In this document: positions 28,563 to 39,143 of the stretch, in pieces
Layout: the number at the start of each line of letters is the position of its first letter
Numbering within the stretch: the first letter of the stretch is position 1
Assembly: GCF_019733395.1 (NCBI RefSeq)
Contig: NZ_JAIHOO010000001.1
Coordinates: 2,055,001-2,119,000, forward strand
Direction: 5' to 3'
Origin: Lysobacter sp. BMK333-48F3
Lineage (GTDB): Bacteria; Pseudomonadota; Gammaproteobacteria; Xanthomonadales; Xanthomonadaceae
Length of the DNA stretch: 64,000 nucleotides
Position numbers and translations under genes: made by a program
The notes under the pieces: generated by a model
What the model was told of the DNA's origin: nothing
The model's input: the letters and a program-made list of their open reading frames with translations, nothing else
The model's database searches: none

Positions 28563-29441
28563 ATGGCCCACGCCCATACGCCAGACGCCAATCACTATTT
28601 CGTGCCGCACAGCAGCCGCTGGCCGTTCCTCGGCTCGATCGGCCTGTTCACGACCATGATCGGCATCGCCAGCTGGCTCAACGAAGTCAGCTGGGGCAAG
28701 CCGGTGTTCTTCGTCGGCCTGGCGATGATGGTCGGCGTGCTGTTCGGCTGGTTCGGCGACGTGGTCCGCGAATCGGTGCGCGGCCACTACAACAAGCAGG
28801 TCGACGTCTCGTTCCGGATGGGGATGATCTGGTTCATCTTCTCCGAGGTGATGTTCTTCGCCGCGTTCTTCGGCGCGCTGTTCTACGCCCGCCAGTTCGC
28901 CCTGCCGTGGCTCGGCGGCGACGGCGACGGGGTGATGACCAACAGCCTGCTGTGGCCGGAATTCAGCGCGGCCTGGCCGAGCTCGGGCCCGGGCCAGGTC
29001 GGCGGCCACTTCCAGACCATTCCGGCCTGGGGCCTGCCGCTGCTCAACACGATGATCCTGCTGACCTCGGGCGTGACCGTGACCCTGGCCCACCACGCGC
29101 TCAAGGGCGCGCACCGCAAGGCGCTGCTGGTGTGGCTGGGCCTGACTGTGGCCCTGGGCTGCCTGTTCCTGTTCTTCCAGGCCGAGGAATACATCCACGC
29201 CTACAAGGAACTGAACCTGACCCTGGGCTCGGGCATCTACGGCTCGACCTTCTTCATGCTGACCGGCTTCCACGGCGCCCACGTCACCCTGGGCACGATC
29301 ATGCTGGCGGTGATCTGGTTCCGCTGCCTCAAGGGTCATTTCAGCAAGGACAACCATTTCGCCTTCGAAGCGGTGGCCTGGTACTGGCACTTCGTCGACG
29401 TGGTGTGGCTGGGCTTGTTCCTGTTCGTCTACGTGCTGTAA
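28563..29441 (+). CDS. coxC: cytochrome c oxidase subunit III
   Basis: 292 aa with seven membrane helices. Family landmarks: YFVPHSSRWPFLGSIG, WFIFSEVMFFAAFFGALFY, GFHGAHVTLGTIML and C-terminal WYWHFVDVVWLGLFLFVYVL. It is the third catalytic-core subunit of the oxidase. A clear terminator hairpin follows at 29463, ending the first cox operon. Confidence 0.97.
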   Translation: MAHAHTPDANHYFVPHSSRWPFLGSIGLFTTMIGIASWLNEVSWGKPVFFVGLAMMVGVLFGWFGDVVRESVRGHYNKQVDVSFRMGMIWFIFSEVMFFAAFFGALFYARQFALPWLGGDGDGVMTNSLLWPEFSAAWPSSGPGQVGGHFQTIPAWGLPLLNTMILLTSGVTVTLAHHALKGAHRKALLVWLGLTVALGCLFLFFQAEEYIHAYKELNLTLGSGIYGSTFFMLTGFHGAHVTLGTIMLAVIWFRCLKGHFSKDNHFAFEAVAWYWHFVDVVWLGLFLFVYVL

Positions 29442-29462
29442 GCGCGCAGGCAGTACCGACGA

Positions 29463-29492
29463 CGAAAGGCCGGCAGCGATGCCGGCCTTTCG
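29463..29492. terminator. terminator after coxC
   Basis: cgaaaggccggc, loop agcgat, gccggcctttcg. Both arms end in short A/T tracts. It lies about 20 nt after the coxC stop. Confidence 0.75.
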
Positions 29493-29500
29493 CGTTTACG

Positions 29501-29540
29501 GGGACGGAGGGGGTTAAGCGGGCTTAACCCCCTCCGTCCC
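29501..29540. repeat. perfect 18-bp hairpin
   Basis: gggacggagggggttaag, loop cggg, cttaaccccctccgtccc. The stem is perfect and it lies 8 nt after the coxC terminator, without a T-tract. It differs from the GTAG REP family. Confidence 0.85.
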
Positions 29541-29576
29541 TGGGCTTGCTGGGCCTGCGCAAGCTGCAGGCCGTGG

Positions 29577-29781
29577 TGCCGCGCAGGCGGGCATCGGAGA
29601 CTTCAACGTCTTGTCGCGGTGGAGCCCTGGATCCCCGCGTTCGCGGGGATGACGGTAGGTGGGTTTCGAGGAATGGCCGTAGGCAGCTTTCGCGGGATGG
29701 CCGTGGCTGGGATTCGCCGCGTCTGCGTCGGGCCGTCCTGCCCGCGCAGGCGGGCATCCACAGACTTCAGCGCCATAATAG
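29577..29781. repeat. dispersed repeat (cccgcg..gcgggcat / ggatccccgc..gcggggat type), partial copies
   Basis: 29577-29672 and the half copy 29748-29781 share gcaggcgggcatc and agacttca, then ggatccccgc/gcggggatgacggtaggt with 35425-35519. It lies in the 368-nt gap between coxC and the DUF2909 gene, where no gene was seen. Confidence 0.75.
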
Positions 29782-29809
29782 GCAGCCGGGCCGTGCCGCT
29801 CCGGTCGCC

Positions 29810-30037
29810 TCAGCCCGGGTTGGAGCCCACGCCGTGCGGGGTGATCCAGCCCATCCAGATCGACACGATCACGATCAGGATCAGCGCCACCGACAGCGCG
29901 ATGCGCCGGGTGAGCGCGTTGACCGTGCGCTTGCTCTGCCCCTTGTCCACCAGCATGTAATACAGGCCCGCGCCCAGGTTCCACAGAATGACCCCGAGGA
30001 ACGCGATAACCAGCAGGACCTTCAGCTCTTGGCTCAT
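29810..30037 (-). CDS. DUF2909 twin-transmembrane protein
   Basis: 75 aa. Two hydrophobic spans (about 5-28 and 45-66) with a basic loop (DKGQSKRTVNALTRRIALS). The pattern matches the DUF2909 twin-transmembrane family, often found beside cox genes in gamma-proteobacteria. It is on the opposite strand, between coxC and SURF1. Function unknown. Confidence 0.85.
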   Translation of the reverse strand: MSQELKVLLVIAFLGVILWNLGAGLYYMLVDKGQSKRTVNALTRRIALSVALILIVIVSIWMGWITPHGVGSNPG

Positions 30038-30103
30038 CGCGGCCTCCTTGGGTGCGCGCGCGGGTGCGAAGCGCGGATTATCGCAGTCCGCTCGGAGGAT
30101 GGG

Positions 30104-30829
30104 GTGAGCCGTCGCGGCAGCCTGCTGTTCGGCTGGGCGCTGGCGCTGGGCGCGATCGCCTTGTTCGCCAACCTGGGCCTGTGGCAGGCGCGGCGCGCGG
30201 TCGAGAAGCAGGCCATGCTCGACGCCGCGGCCCAGGTGCTGCGCGAACGCCTGCCGCGGCCGTTGTCGGCGGCGGCCGATCCGGCGCGGCGCGCCACGGT
30301 CGACTGGGCCGCGGGCTTGGGCCGCTTCGACGAACGCGGCGCCTTGTTGCTCGACAACCAGCAACGCCACGGCCGCGCCGGCGTGCGCGCCTACCGCATC
30401 TTCCTGCCGCGCCAGGGCGCGCCGTTGCTGGTCGACCTGGGCTGGCTGCCGCTGGCCGGCGACCGCCGTCTGCCGGCGATCGCCCGTCCCGAGGGCGAGG
30501 TCGCGCTCAGCGGCCTGCTCGCGCCGCCGCCGTCGCCGGGCATCGCGCTCGGTCCCGGCCTGGCGCGCGAAGGCGAGGCCTGGCTGCTGACCCGGGTCGA
30601 TCCGGCCGCGATCGCGTCGGCCGCCGGGATCTCGGTGCCGTTGGCGCCGCGCGTGCTGCGCCTGGATCCGGCGTTGCGCCTGGGTTACGACCGCGACCTG
30701 GAACTGCTCGCCAACACCTTGCCGCCGGACAAGCACCGCGGCTATTCCCTGCAGTGGTTCGCCCTCGCCGCCGCGGTGCTGATCACCGCCCTGATCCTGA
30801 CTTTCCGCCCGCGCCGCGCCCGCCCATGA
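30104..30829 (+). CDS. SURF1 family cytochrome oxidase assembly protein
   Basis: 241 aa with N- and C-terminal membrane spans flanking a periplasmic domain. Signatures: LGLWQARRAVEK at the first span, LLVDLGWLPLAG in the middle, HRGYSLQWFALAAAVLITAL at the end. SURF1 helps insert haem A into subunit I. The start is a GTG at 30104, with ggagg about 6 nt upstream; the nearby ATG at 30099 is out of frame. It overlaps the next gene by ATGA, so the pair is co-translated. Confidence 0.92.
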   Translation: MSRRGSLLFGWALALGAIALFANLGLWQARRAVEKQAMLDAAAQVLRERLPRPLSAAADPARRATVDWAAGLGRFDERGALLLDNQQRHGRAGVRAYRIFLPRQGAPLLVDLGWLPLAGDRRLPAIARPEGEVALSGLLAPPPSPGIALGPGLAREGEAWLLTRVDPAAIASAAGISVPLAPRVLRLDPALRLGYDRDLELLANTLPPDKHRGYSLQWFALAAAVLITALILTFRPRRARP

Positions 30830-31407
30830 CCGACACACCGAACCAGACCGTTTCCCCGCAGCAGCGCAAGCGCAACCGCCTGACCCTGCTGCTGATCGCC
30901 GCCTTCTTCTTCGTGCCGATGCTGGTCGCCGGGTTGCTGCGCTTCTCCGACCTGCACCCGGCGGTGAACCGCCAGCACGGCGAGTTGCTGGAGCCCAAGC
31001 CCGACCTGCGCCGGCAGCCGCCGCAGCTGGCCGACGGCCGTGCCTACGACTGGAATCCGGGCGCGCGCACCTGGCGGATCCTGGTCGCGCCGCCGTCCGG
31101 CTGCGCCGCCGCCTGCGTCACGTTGTCGCGCCAGCTCGACACGGTCTGGCAGTTGTTCGGCAAGGACGCCGACCACGTCGAGCTGCTTTGGGTCGGCGAA
31201 CCGCCGGCCGGTGCGGCGCGTCCGGCCTCGTTGCGGGTGCTGGCGCCGTCGCCGGCGCTGAGCGCGGCCCTGCCGCGGCTGAACGACCCGGCCGGGGTGC
31301 CGGTGTACGTGGTCGACCCGAACGGCTTCGTGATTCTGCGTTACGCTCCCGGCTTCGAGCCGGGCGGACTGCGCGCGGATCTGTCCAAACTGCTGAAACT
31401 GATGTGA
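30826..31407 (+). CDS. SCO/thioredoxin-like protein of the cox cluster
   Basis: 193 aa. One N-terminal span (about 18-38) and a periplasmic domain with a CxxxC pair (Cys93, Cys97 in PPSGCAAACVTLSRQL), the spacing used by SCO copper chaperones. The region VPVYVVDPNGFVILRYAPG matches the SCO strand, but the conserved copper-binding His is not visible there. It might be a redox partner rather than a copper carrier. Translational coupling with SURF1 and the cluster context support an oxidase assembly role. The family assignment is motif-based. Confidence 0.7.
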   Translation: MTDTPNQTVSPQQRKRNRLTLLLIAAFFFVPMLVAGLLRFSDLHPAVNRQHGELLEPKPDLRRQPPQLADGRAYDWNPGARTWRILVAPPSGCAAACVTLSRQLDTVWQLFGKDADHVELLWVGEPPAGAARPASLRVLAPSPALSAALPRLNDPAGVPVYVVDPNGFVILRYAPGFEPGGLRADLSKLLKLM

Positions 31408-31474
31408 GCGACCGGCGGTCGCGCGCGCCCTGCGGGCGTCGCCGCGGCCGGCCGCTGCGGGAACCCTTTCCAGA

Positions 31475-32635
31475 ATGAGCGTAACCGGCAAAGGCCTGGC
31501 GACCCCGGGCCTGTACAAGAACTTCCACCGCATCGCCTGGCTGGCGGTGGGGCTGGCGCTGTGCGTGATCGTGTTCGGTGCCTTCGTGCGCCTGTCCCAC
31601 GCCGGCCTGAGCTGTCCGGACTGGCCGACCTGCTACGGCCGCGCCGCCTGGCCGACCACGCCGCACGAGATCGGCGACCACGCCGCGACCCAGATCCGTC
31701 CGGTCGAAGTCGACAAGGCCTGGCGCGAGCAGTTCCACCGCATGATCGCCGGCCTGCTCGGCGTGCTGACCCTGACCCTGGCCCTGGTTTCGGCGCGCCG
31801 CCGCAGCAAGGGCGTGGCTCAGGTGCTGGCCGCGGCGGCGGCGGTGGCGATCGCGATTCCGCTGTACATGCGCGGACAGCATGTCGCCGCATCGGCGCTG
31901 GCGATCCTCGGCGAGGGCATCCTGCTCGCCGCGGCGCTGCGCTGGAGCAATACCGACCTGTCGCGGGCCAGCGCGCTGACCCTGGCGGTGATCATCTTCC
32001 AGGCCCTGCTCGGCATGTGGACGGTGACCTGGCTGCTCAAGCCGATCGTAGTCATGGGCCATCTGCTCGGCGGCCTGCTGACCTTGTCGCTGCTGGTCTG
32101 GGTCGCCTGGCGCGCCACCGACCGGCCGATCCGCCTGGCCGACGCGCCGGCGCTGTGCCGCTGGATCGCGCTCGGCGTCGCCGTGCTCGGCGTGCAGATC
32201 GCGCTCGGCGGCTGGACCAGCGCCAACTACGCCGCGCTGGCCTGCGGCAACGACTTCCCGACCTGCGTCGGCCAATGGTGGCCGCGCCACGACTTCGGCG
32301 AGGGCTTCGTGCTCTGGCGCGGCATCGGCGTGGATTACGAAGGCGGCATCCTCGACGGCGAAGCGCGGATCGCGATCCAGCTCGCCCACCGGATCATGGC
32401 GCTGGCGGTGTTCGTCTATCTGATCGGCCTGGCGGTGAAGCTGCTGCGCACCCCGGGCCTGCGCGGCTGGGCCAGCCTGCTCGCCGCGCTGACCCTGCTG
32501 CAGGTCGGCCTGGGCATCGCCAACGTCAAGCTGGGCCTGCCGCTGGCGGTCGCGGTGGCGCACAACGCCGGCGCCGCGTTGCTGCTGTTCGTGCTGGTCT
32601 CGCTGCTCGCGCGCCTGCGCACGCCGGAGCCGTGA
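31475..32635 (+). CDS. ctaA: haem A synthase (COX15/CtaA)
   Basis: 386 aa with eight membrane helices. Four candidate haem-ligand His are present: [34 protein letters not shown] and [12 protein letters not shown] conserved periplasmic [11 protein letters not shown] and [13 protein letters not shown] pair of cysteine motifs is visible. It oxidises haem O to haem A. Its stop overlaps the start of ctaB (TGATG) by one base, so haem synthesis genes are coupled. Confidence 0.96.
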   Translation: MSVTGKGLATPGLYKNFHRIAWLAVGLALCVIVFGAFVRLSHAGLSCPDWPTCYGRAAWPTTPHEIGDHAATQIRPVEVDKAWREQFHRMIAGLLGVLTLTLALVSARRRSKGVAQVLAAAAAVAIAIPLYMRGQHVAASALAILGEGILLAAALRWSNTDLSRASALTLAVIIFQALLGMWTVTWLLKPIVVMGHLLGGLLTLSLLVWVAWRATDRPIRLADAPALCRWIALGVAVLGVQIALGGWTSANYAALACGNDFPTCVGQWWPRHDFGEGFVLWRGIGVDYEGGILDGEARIAIQLAHRIMALAVFVYLIGLAVKLLRTPGLRGWASLLAALTLLQVGLGIANVKLGLPLAVAVAHNAGAALLLFVLVSLLARLRTPEP

Positions 32636-33567
32636 TGAACGCCGCCACCCGCCCCACCTTCAAGCAGTACTGGGACCTGACCAAGCCGCGCGTGGTCGCG
32701 CTGATCGTGTTCACCGCGATCGTCGGCATGTTCATGGCCGTGCCTGGCTGGCCGCCGCTGCGCGAGTCGGTGCTGGGTTTCCTCGGCATCTGGCTGGCCG
32801 CGTCCTCGGCGGCGGCGATCAACCAGCTGCTGGATTCGCGCATCGACGCCAAGATGGCGCGCACCTCGTGGCGGCCGATCGTCGCCGGCCAGGTCAGTCC
32901 GACCCAGGCCCTGGTGTTCGCGCTGATCCTGGCCGCGGCGTCGATGCTGATCCTGGTGCTCTGGGTCAACGCGATCACCGCGCTGCTGACCTTCGCCTCG
33001 CTGATCGGCTACGCGGTGATCTACACCGTCTACCTCAAGCGCGCCACGCCGCAGAACATCGTCATCGGCGGCATCGCCGGCGCGGCGCCGCCGCTGCTGG
33101 GCTGGGCCGCGGTCACCGGCATGCAGGGCGAGTGGGACTGGGCCCACGCGCTGCTGCTGGTGCTGATCATCTTCGTCTGGACCCCGCCGCATTTCTGGGC
33201 GCTGGCGATCTTCCGCCGCGCCGACTACGCGCGGGCGATGGTGCCGATGCTGCCGGTCACCCACGGCGTGGCCTACACCCGCTGGCAGATCCTGTTCTAC
33301 ACCATCCTGCTGGCGGTGGTCTCGGTGCTGCCCTGCGTGTTCGGCATGAGCGGCTACTTCTATCTGTTCGGCGTGCTGGTGCTGGACGCGATGTTCCTCT
33401 ACTACGCCTGGCGGCTGATGAACCCGCCGGACGAGCTGTACGCGATGAAGGTGTTCAACTACTCGATCGTCTATCTGATGGTGCTGTTCGCCTTCCTGAT
33501 GATCGACCATTGGCTGCCGACCTCGCTGCAGCCGGCGCCGTTGTTCCAGTTGCAGCGCGCCGGCTGA
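32635..33567 (+). CDS. ctaB: protoheme IX farnesyltransferase
   Basis: 310 aa with nine membrane helices, UbiA superfamily. The prenyl-diphosphate motif is intact ([19 protein letters not shown]), as is the second motif ([20 protein letters not shown]). It makes haem O, the substrate of the upstream CtaA. The start at 32635 is set by overlap with ctaA. It is the last gene of the block; the next gene converges. Confidence 0.97.
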   Translation: MNAATRPTFKQYWDLTKPRVVALIVFTAIVGMFMAVPGWPPLRESVLGFLGIWLAASSAAAINQLLDSRIDAKMARTSWRPIVAGQVSPTQALVFALILAAASMLILVLWVNAITALLTFASLIGYAVIYTVYLKRATPQNIVIGGIAGAAPPLLGWAAVTGMQGEWDWAHALLLVLIIFVWTPPHFWALAIFRRADYARAMVPMLPVTHGVAYTRWQILFYTILLAVVSVLPCVFGMSGYFYLFGVLVLDAMFLYYAWRLMNPPDELYAMKVFNYSIVYLMVLFAFLMIDHWLPTSLQPAPLFQLQRAG

Positions 33568-33574
33568 GCCGCGC

Positions 33575-34204
33575 TCAGCGGCACCAGCGCTGGTGGCTGG
33601 CGTAGGCCTCCTGCAAGGTCGCCGAATCGCCGTCCTGGGCCATTTCCTCGATCTGCCGGCCGAGTTCGCGGCAGGGCGCGGCCGGATCGCCGCCGCCGAA
33701 CAGGCGGCCGATCGAGCGCAGGACGCTCTGCGGCGAGCGCGGCGCGGCCATGCGGAAGCGTTCGACGCCGGCGCCGGGCAGGGCCGGCGCGGCGCGCGCG
33801 AACGGATCGCGCGCGGCGAAGCTCAGGCCGCGGTCGGCCTGGCGGCGGGCCTGATCGATGAAATCGGCCGACAGGCCGGTGGGCGGGTCGGCGCTGGCCG
33901 GCGCGATGGCGGCCGGCGATGTCGGTAACGAGGTCGCGTGCGTCGATGCGGGCGCGAGCGGTCGCCCGACGGCGGCCGTGGCGCGACGCGGCTGTGCCCG
34001 GACCGGTTCGCTGCGCGCGGGTGAGGCCGGCGCGGTCGGCGGCGGCGTGCGCACGATCCAGTACAGCTGGGTTTCCACCGCGGTCGCGATCGGCGGCGCG
34101 CTGCGCAGCAGCTTGTGCGCGGTCCAGGCCAGCAGGGCGTGGACGACGATGACGACGGCGCCCGCGACGACGCGGTCGTGGCGATCCTTGCCTGGGGAAT
34201 GCAT
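33575..34204 (-). CDS. TonB-like hypothetical protein with N-terminal membrane anchor
   Basis: 209 aa. One N-terminal span (RVVAGAVVIVVHALLAWTAH, about 10-30) is followed by a Pro/Ala/Arg-rich low-complexity linker (about 50-110). A C-terminal domain of about 90 residues has Cys at 183 and 208. The anchor and linker look like an energy-transducer protein, but no TonB C-terminal domain was recognised. Function unknown; no operon partner is evident. Confidence 0.6.
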   Translation of the reverse strand: MHSPGKDRHDRVVAGAVVIVVHALLAWTAHKLLRSAPPIATAVETQLYWIVRTPPPTAPASPARSEPVRAQPRRATAAVGRPLAPASTHATSLPTSPAAIAPASADPPTGLSADFIDQARRQADRGLSFAARDPFARAAPALPGAGVERFRMAAPRSPQSVLRSIGRLFGGGDPAAPCRELGRQIEEMAQDGDSATLQEAYASHQRWCR

Positions 34205-34287
34205 GACGTCCTCGCGATGCAGTGCGGGGAGTGTAGGCGCGGCCCGGGCGCGGACCCTGACTGGCAGCGAACCGGCGCGACGCCGGC

Positions 34288-35280
34288 TCAGTCGGCGACG
34301 TCGTCGCTCGCCGGCGATGCCGACGCATGGGACCGGCGGGCATACCGCGCCGCGACCTGGGCGCAGACCAGCAACTGGATCTGGTGGAACAGCATCACCG
34401 GCAGCACGATCGCGCCCAGCGCCGAACCGGCGAACAGCACCTTGGCCATCGGCACGCCGGTGGCCAGGCTTTTCTTCGAGCCGCAGAACACGATCGCGAT
34501 CTCATCGCTGCGGTCGAAGCCGAGCCGGCGCGCGGCGACGGTCAGCGCGATCATCACCGTCGCCAGCAGCAGGACGCAGATCGCCAGCAGCAGATAGACC
34601 GATTCCACCGGTGTGCTCTGCCACAGTCCGCTGGCCATCGACGCGGCGAATGCGGCATACACCACCAGCAGCACCGTGCCCTGGTCGGTGTAGCGCAGCA
34701 GCGCGCGCCGTCGCGCCACCCAGGCGCCGATCCACGGCCGCAGCAGATGGCCGGCGACGAAGGGAACCAGCAACTGCAGCACGATCTTGCCGATCGCTTC
34801 GGCCGGGTCGGCCATCCCGCCGTGCGCGCCGACCAGCGCGCTCATCAGCAACGGGGTCAGGAACACGCCGAGCAGGCTGGACGCCGAGGCGCTGCAGACC
34901 GCGGCCGGGACGTTGCCGCCGGCCATCGAGGTGAACGCGATCGAGGACTGCACGGTCGAGGGCAGGCAGCACAGGAACAACAGACCCAGGTACAGCTCCG
35001 GCGTCAGTCCGCGCGTGGCCAACGGCTTGAGCGCCAGGCCGAGCAGCGGGAACAGGGCGAAGGTGGCGGCGAAGATCAGCAGATGCAGGCGCCAATGCGT
35101 CGCGCCGGCGAGGATCGCCTCGCGCGACAGGCGCGCGCCGTGGAGGAAGAACAGCGCCGCGATGGCGACGTCGGTGAAGCGGTCCAGCGCTGCGGCCGGC
35201 GCGCCGGACAGCGGCCAGGCCCAGGCCAGCGCGACGGCGGCCAGCAGGGCCAGGGTGAAGCGGTCGACGTGCAGGCGCAT
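34288..35280 (-). CDS. BASS family transporter (YfeH-like, bile acid:sodium symporter fold)
   Basis: 330 aa with about ten hydrophobic segments. Family landmarks: FLHGARLSREAILAG, LPSTVQSSIAFTSMAGGNVP and CGSKKSLATGVPMAKVLF. The E. coli homologue YfeH is uncharacterised; substrates are probably organic anions with sodium. The start at 35280 is chosen because an N-terminal extension would read a heptad array. No Shine-Dalgarno sequence precedes the ATG: the coding strand reads ccaatcccggccc up to it. Confidence 0.88.
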   Translation of the reverse strand: MRLHVDRFTLALLAAVALAWAWPLSGAPAAALDRFTDVAIAALFFLHGARLSREAILAGATHWRLHLLIFAATFALFPLLGLALKPLATRGLTPELYLGLLFLCCLPSTVQSSIAFTSMAGGNVPAAVCSASASSLLGVFLTPLLMSALVGAHGGMADPAEAIGKIVLQLLVPFVAGHLLRPWIGAWVARRRALLRYTDQGTVLLVVYAAFAASMASGLWQSTPVESVYLLLAICVLLLATVMIALTVAARRLGFDRSDEIAIVFCGSKKSLATGVPMAKVLFAGSALGAIVLPVMLFHQIQLLVCAQVAARYARRSHASASPASDDVAD

Positions 35281-35285
35281 GGGCC

Positions 35286-35307
35286 GGGATTGGGGATTGG
35301 GGATGGG
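35286..35307. repeat. GGGAT-type heptad array before BASS gene
   Basis: gggattggggattggggatg plus gg, a T-variant of the GGGAAT arrays, on the + strand. It sits 5 nt before the BASS start codon (minus strand). Confidence 0.7.
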
Positions 35308-35424
35308 TAAGGGCGATCTTGCCTTGTCTTGGGGCAGAGGGGGCTGGGGTGTGCCGTGCATCAGGCGCGGCCAGGGCCGACGTGGCGTAGATCGCCATTG
35401 GCCTGGCGGTGTCTTTCCGAAGCC

Positions 35425-35519
35425 GTCATGCCCGCGAAGGCGGGCATCCAGAGACTTCAGAGTCGTGCCTCGATGAAGCCCAGGATCCCCGCTTTCGCGG
35501 GGATGACGGTAGGCGGGTT
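35425..35519. repeat. dispersed repeat, full copy
   Basis: gtcatgcccgcgaaggcggg, then agacttcag, ggatccccgctttcgcgggg, atgacggt. It forms two short palindromes (cccgcgaaggcggg and ccccgctttcgcgggg). Related to 29577-29781. Confidence 0.75.
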
Positions 35520-35527
35520 TCGTCGCC

Positions 35528-35902
35528 TCAGCAGGGGCGCACGCGCTCGGCGATTTCGGCGGCGCTGTCCGGGGTCACGTACCAGCGGCCCGGGTCTTCG
35601 TATTCGAAGTCGATCGCGACTTCCGCCGCTTCGCGGTTGATGCGCATGATGCACACCCGCCACGGCGCCTTGCCGGCGACGTGGGTGGCCAGGCGCAACT
35701 GTTCCAGGCGGTTTCCGATCTCCGCGCCCGACGGCGTCAGCGCCTCGCCGGGCTGGCCCTTGTCGTAGCGGAAGCCGTTCAAGCGGCTGATGCCTTCGCC
35801 GTACCAGGCGATCAGGGCATAGCCGTCCCAGGGCCGCTCGCCGGCCTTGGGGTCGACCACGATCAGGCGCGCGATCTCGCCGAGCAATTCGTCTCTGTTC
35901 AT
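35528..35902 (-). CDS. YezG-like (DUF600) immunity protein candidate
   Basis: 124 aa, soluble, acidic. The closing part resembles the YezG/DUF600 core: PWRVCIMRINREAAEVAID followed by FEYEDPGRWYVTP. YezG neutralises the C-terminal nuclease domain of YeeF in Bacillus. The gene lies 21 nt after the nuclease gene on the same strand. The ATG at 35902 has aagg about 7 nt upstream; a TTG two codons earlier is possible. The family match is by motif and context, so call it a strong candidate. Confidence 0.65.
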   Translation of the reverse strand: MNRDELLGEIARLIVVDPKAGERPWDGYALIAWYGEGISRLNGFRYDKGQPGEALTPSGAEIGNRLEQLRLATHVAGKAPWRVCIMRINREAAEVAIDFEYEDPGRWYVTPDSAAEIAERVRPC

Positions 35903-35923
35903 GTCCAACCTTGGGCGTTCGGG

Positions 35924-36739
35924 TTAGGCGCGGGCTGCGATCAGCTCGTCCATCTGCTCGCTGTCGACCCGGTCGTACCGCTGTCCGGCCCGGTTGTCGA
36001 AGCTCACGCGCTGATCGTAAACCCTGCCGCCGTCGGCCGGGTCGATCACCTCATAGGAAATGCGAACCCGGTCCGGTCGATCGGCGCCGCGCGGGCTCAG
36101 ATCGATGGCGATGCGCACGTCCATGCCCTGGTCGATCCAGGCCGCCCATTCGTTCTCCAGGGTCTTGTAGGTGCCCATGTTGAAGTTGCCGTTCTGCGGG
36201 AACAGGTTCTTCAGGCCCTGGTCGGTGACGAAACGGTGACCGAACACGTGCCCGCCCTGGTCGCCGTCGATGCCGCGGTCGGCGGCGTCGCGTTGCGCCT
36301 GGGTTTCGGCATCGCTGCGGTCGAGGTCGCTGAACACGGTGCGCAGGGTGGCTTCGGCATGCACCGGACGGCCTTGCTCGTCGACGGTCCAGCGCGCGTC
36401 GTTGACCTCGCCGCCGTCGGGGTTGACCACCCGCGCTTCGATCTGCTCGGTGCCGGCGGCGACGCGCCCGGCATAGTCCTCGCGCACCGCCGGGCCGCTG
36501 CGTTCGTTCACGGCGCGGTCCAGGCTCTCGCCGAACGCACCGCGCAGCGCATGCAACTGGCTCGCGTCCAGCCGCTCGGCCAGGCCGTTGGCGAGGATCT
36601 CGCGCTCGGCCAGCGGCAGCGCGTTCAGCGTCGCCGGCGAGAGCCCGACGGCGGCCGCCGTCGCGTCGTCGCCGTCGAGCGGCGCGCCGGCCGACGGAAG
36701 CAGGGAATCGACGGAACGGAAGTTCAGCGGGTCGGTCAT
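35924..36739 (-). CDS. DNA/RNA non-specific endonuclease toxin (NS_2 type)
   Basis: 271 aa. An unrecognised N-terminal region of about 95 residues is followed by WTVDEQGRPVHAEATLRTVF and a nuclease domain. The nuclease has the DQGGH motif (His164) and NLFPQNGNFNMG (178-189), then TLENEWAAWI. This His-Asn set is the beta-beta-alpha metal nuclease of the endonuclease NS_2 family, the toxin domain of YeeF-type effectors. No signal peptide, RHS or LXG module is present, so the export route is unknown. The immunity candidate follows by 21 nt. Toxin activity is inferred from domain and context. Confidence 0.8.
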   Translation of the reverse strand: MTDPLNFRSVDSLLPSAGAPLDGDDATAAAVGLSPATLNALPLAEREILANGLAERLDASQLHALRGAFGESLDRAVNERSGPAVREDYAGRVAAGTEQIEARVVNPDGGEVNDARWTVDEQGRPVHAEATLRTVFSDLDRSDAETQAQRDAADRGIDGDQGGHVFGHRFVTDQGLKNLFPQNGNFNMGTYKTLENEWAAWIDQGMDVRIAIDLSPRGADRPDRVRISYEVIDPADGGRVYDQRVSFDNRAGQRYDRVDSEQMDELIAARA

Positions 36740-36812
36740 CGCCAGGGCCGGCAGCGCAGGACGCCGCCGACCTTAGCGAGGCGAGCGCTGCGGGCCCAGT
36801 TAGGGAAAACCC

Positions 36813-36894
36813 CAGGAGCGAGGAGTGAGGAGTGAGCGCAGAGTAGCGAGTAGCGAGCGACGGCCCGCTTTACTTACGCCTCACTTCTCCAAAC

Positions 36895-36906
<12 letters not shown>
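36813..36906. repeat. gaggagtgaggagtgag type inverted repeat
   Basis: aggagcgaggagtgaggagt and tagcgagtagcgag on the left, cgcctcacttctccaaactc and following on the right. The right part includes the stop codon of the S9 peptidase (gagaagtga on the minus strand). Confidence 0.7.
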
Positions 36907-38877
<1,971 letters not shown>

Positions 38878-39143
38878 CGGCGGTTCCCCCTGGTCGAATC
38901 GGATCGAATCGGATCGAAACGGGCGCCGGCCGCGGCGCGGCCGGCGGACAGCCGAGCTTAGCCGGTCGCCGCGAACCGCGCGCCCTCCCGAAAGTCACGG
39001 CAGGCGCGGCGCGCCGTTTGGCTTAGAGTGCCGCGATCGCCGCCCGGGTCCGTTTGCAGGAAGAGGGCGGCAGCGTTCGCAGGAACGCGCCATCCAGGGA
39101 CGAACGCGTCGCGCGGCCGCCGGCCGTATTTCAGGGAGGAAAC

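Noticed and set aside
33575..34204. TonB energy transducer
   Set aside because: The anchor and linker fit, but no TonB C-terminal fold or conserved motif was found, and no ExbB/ExbD genes are adjacent. Kept as hypothetical.
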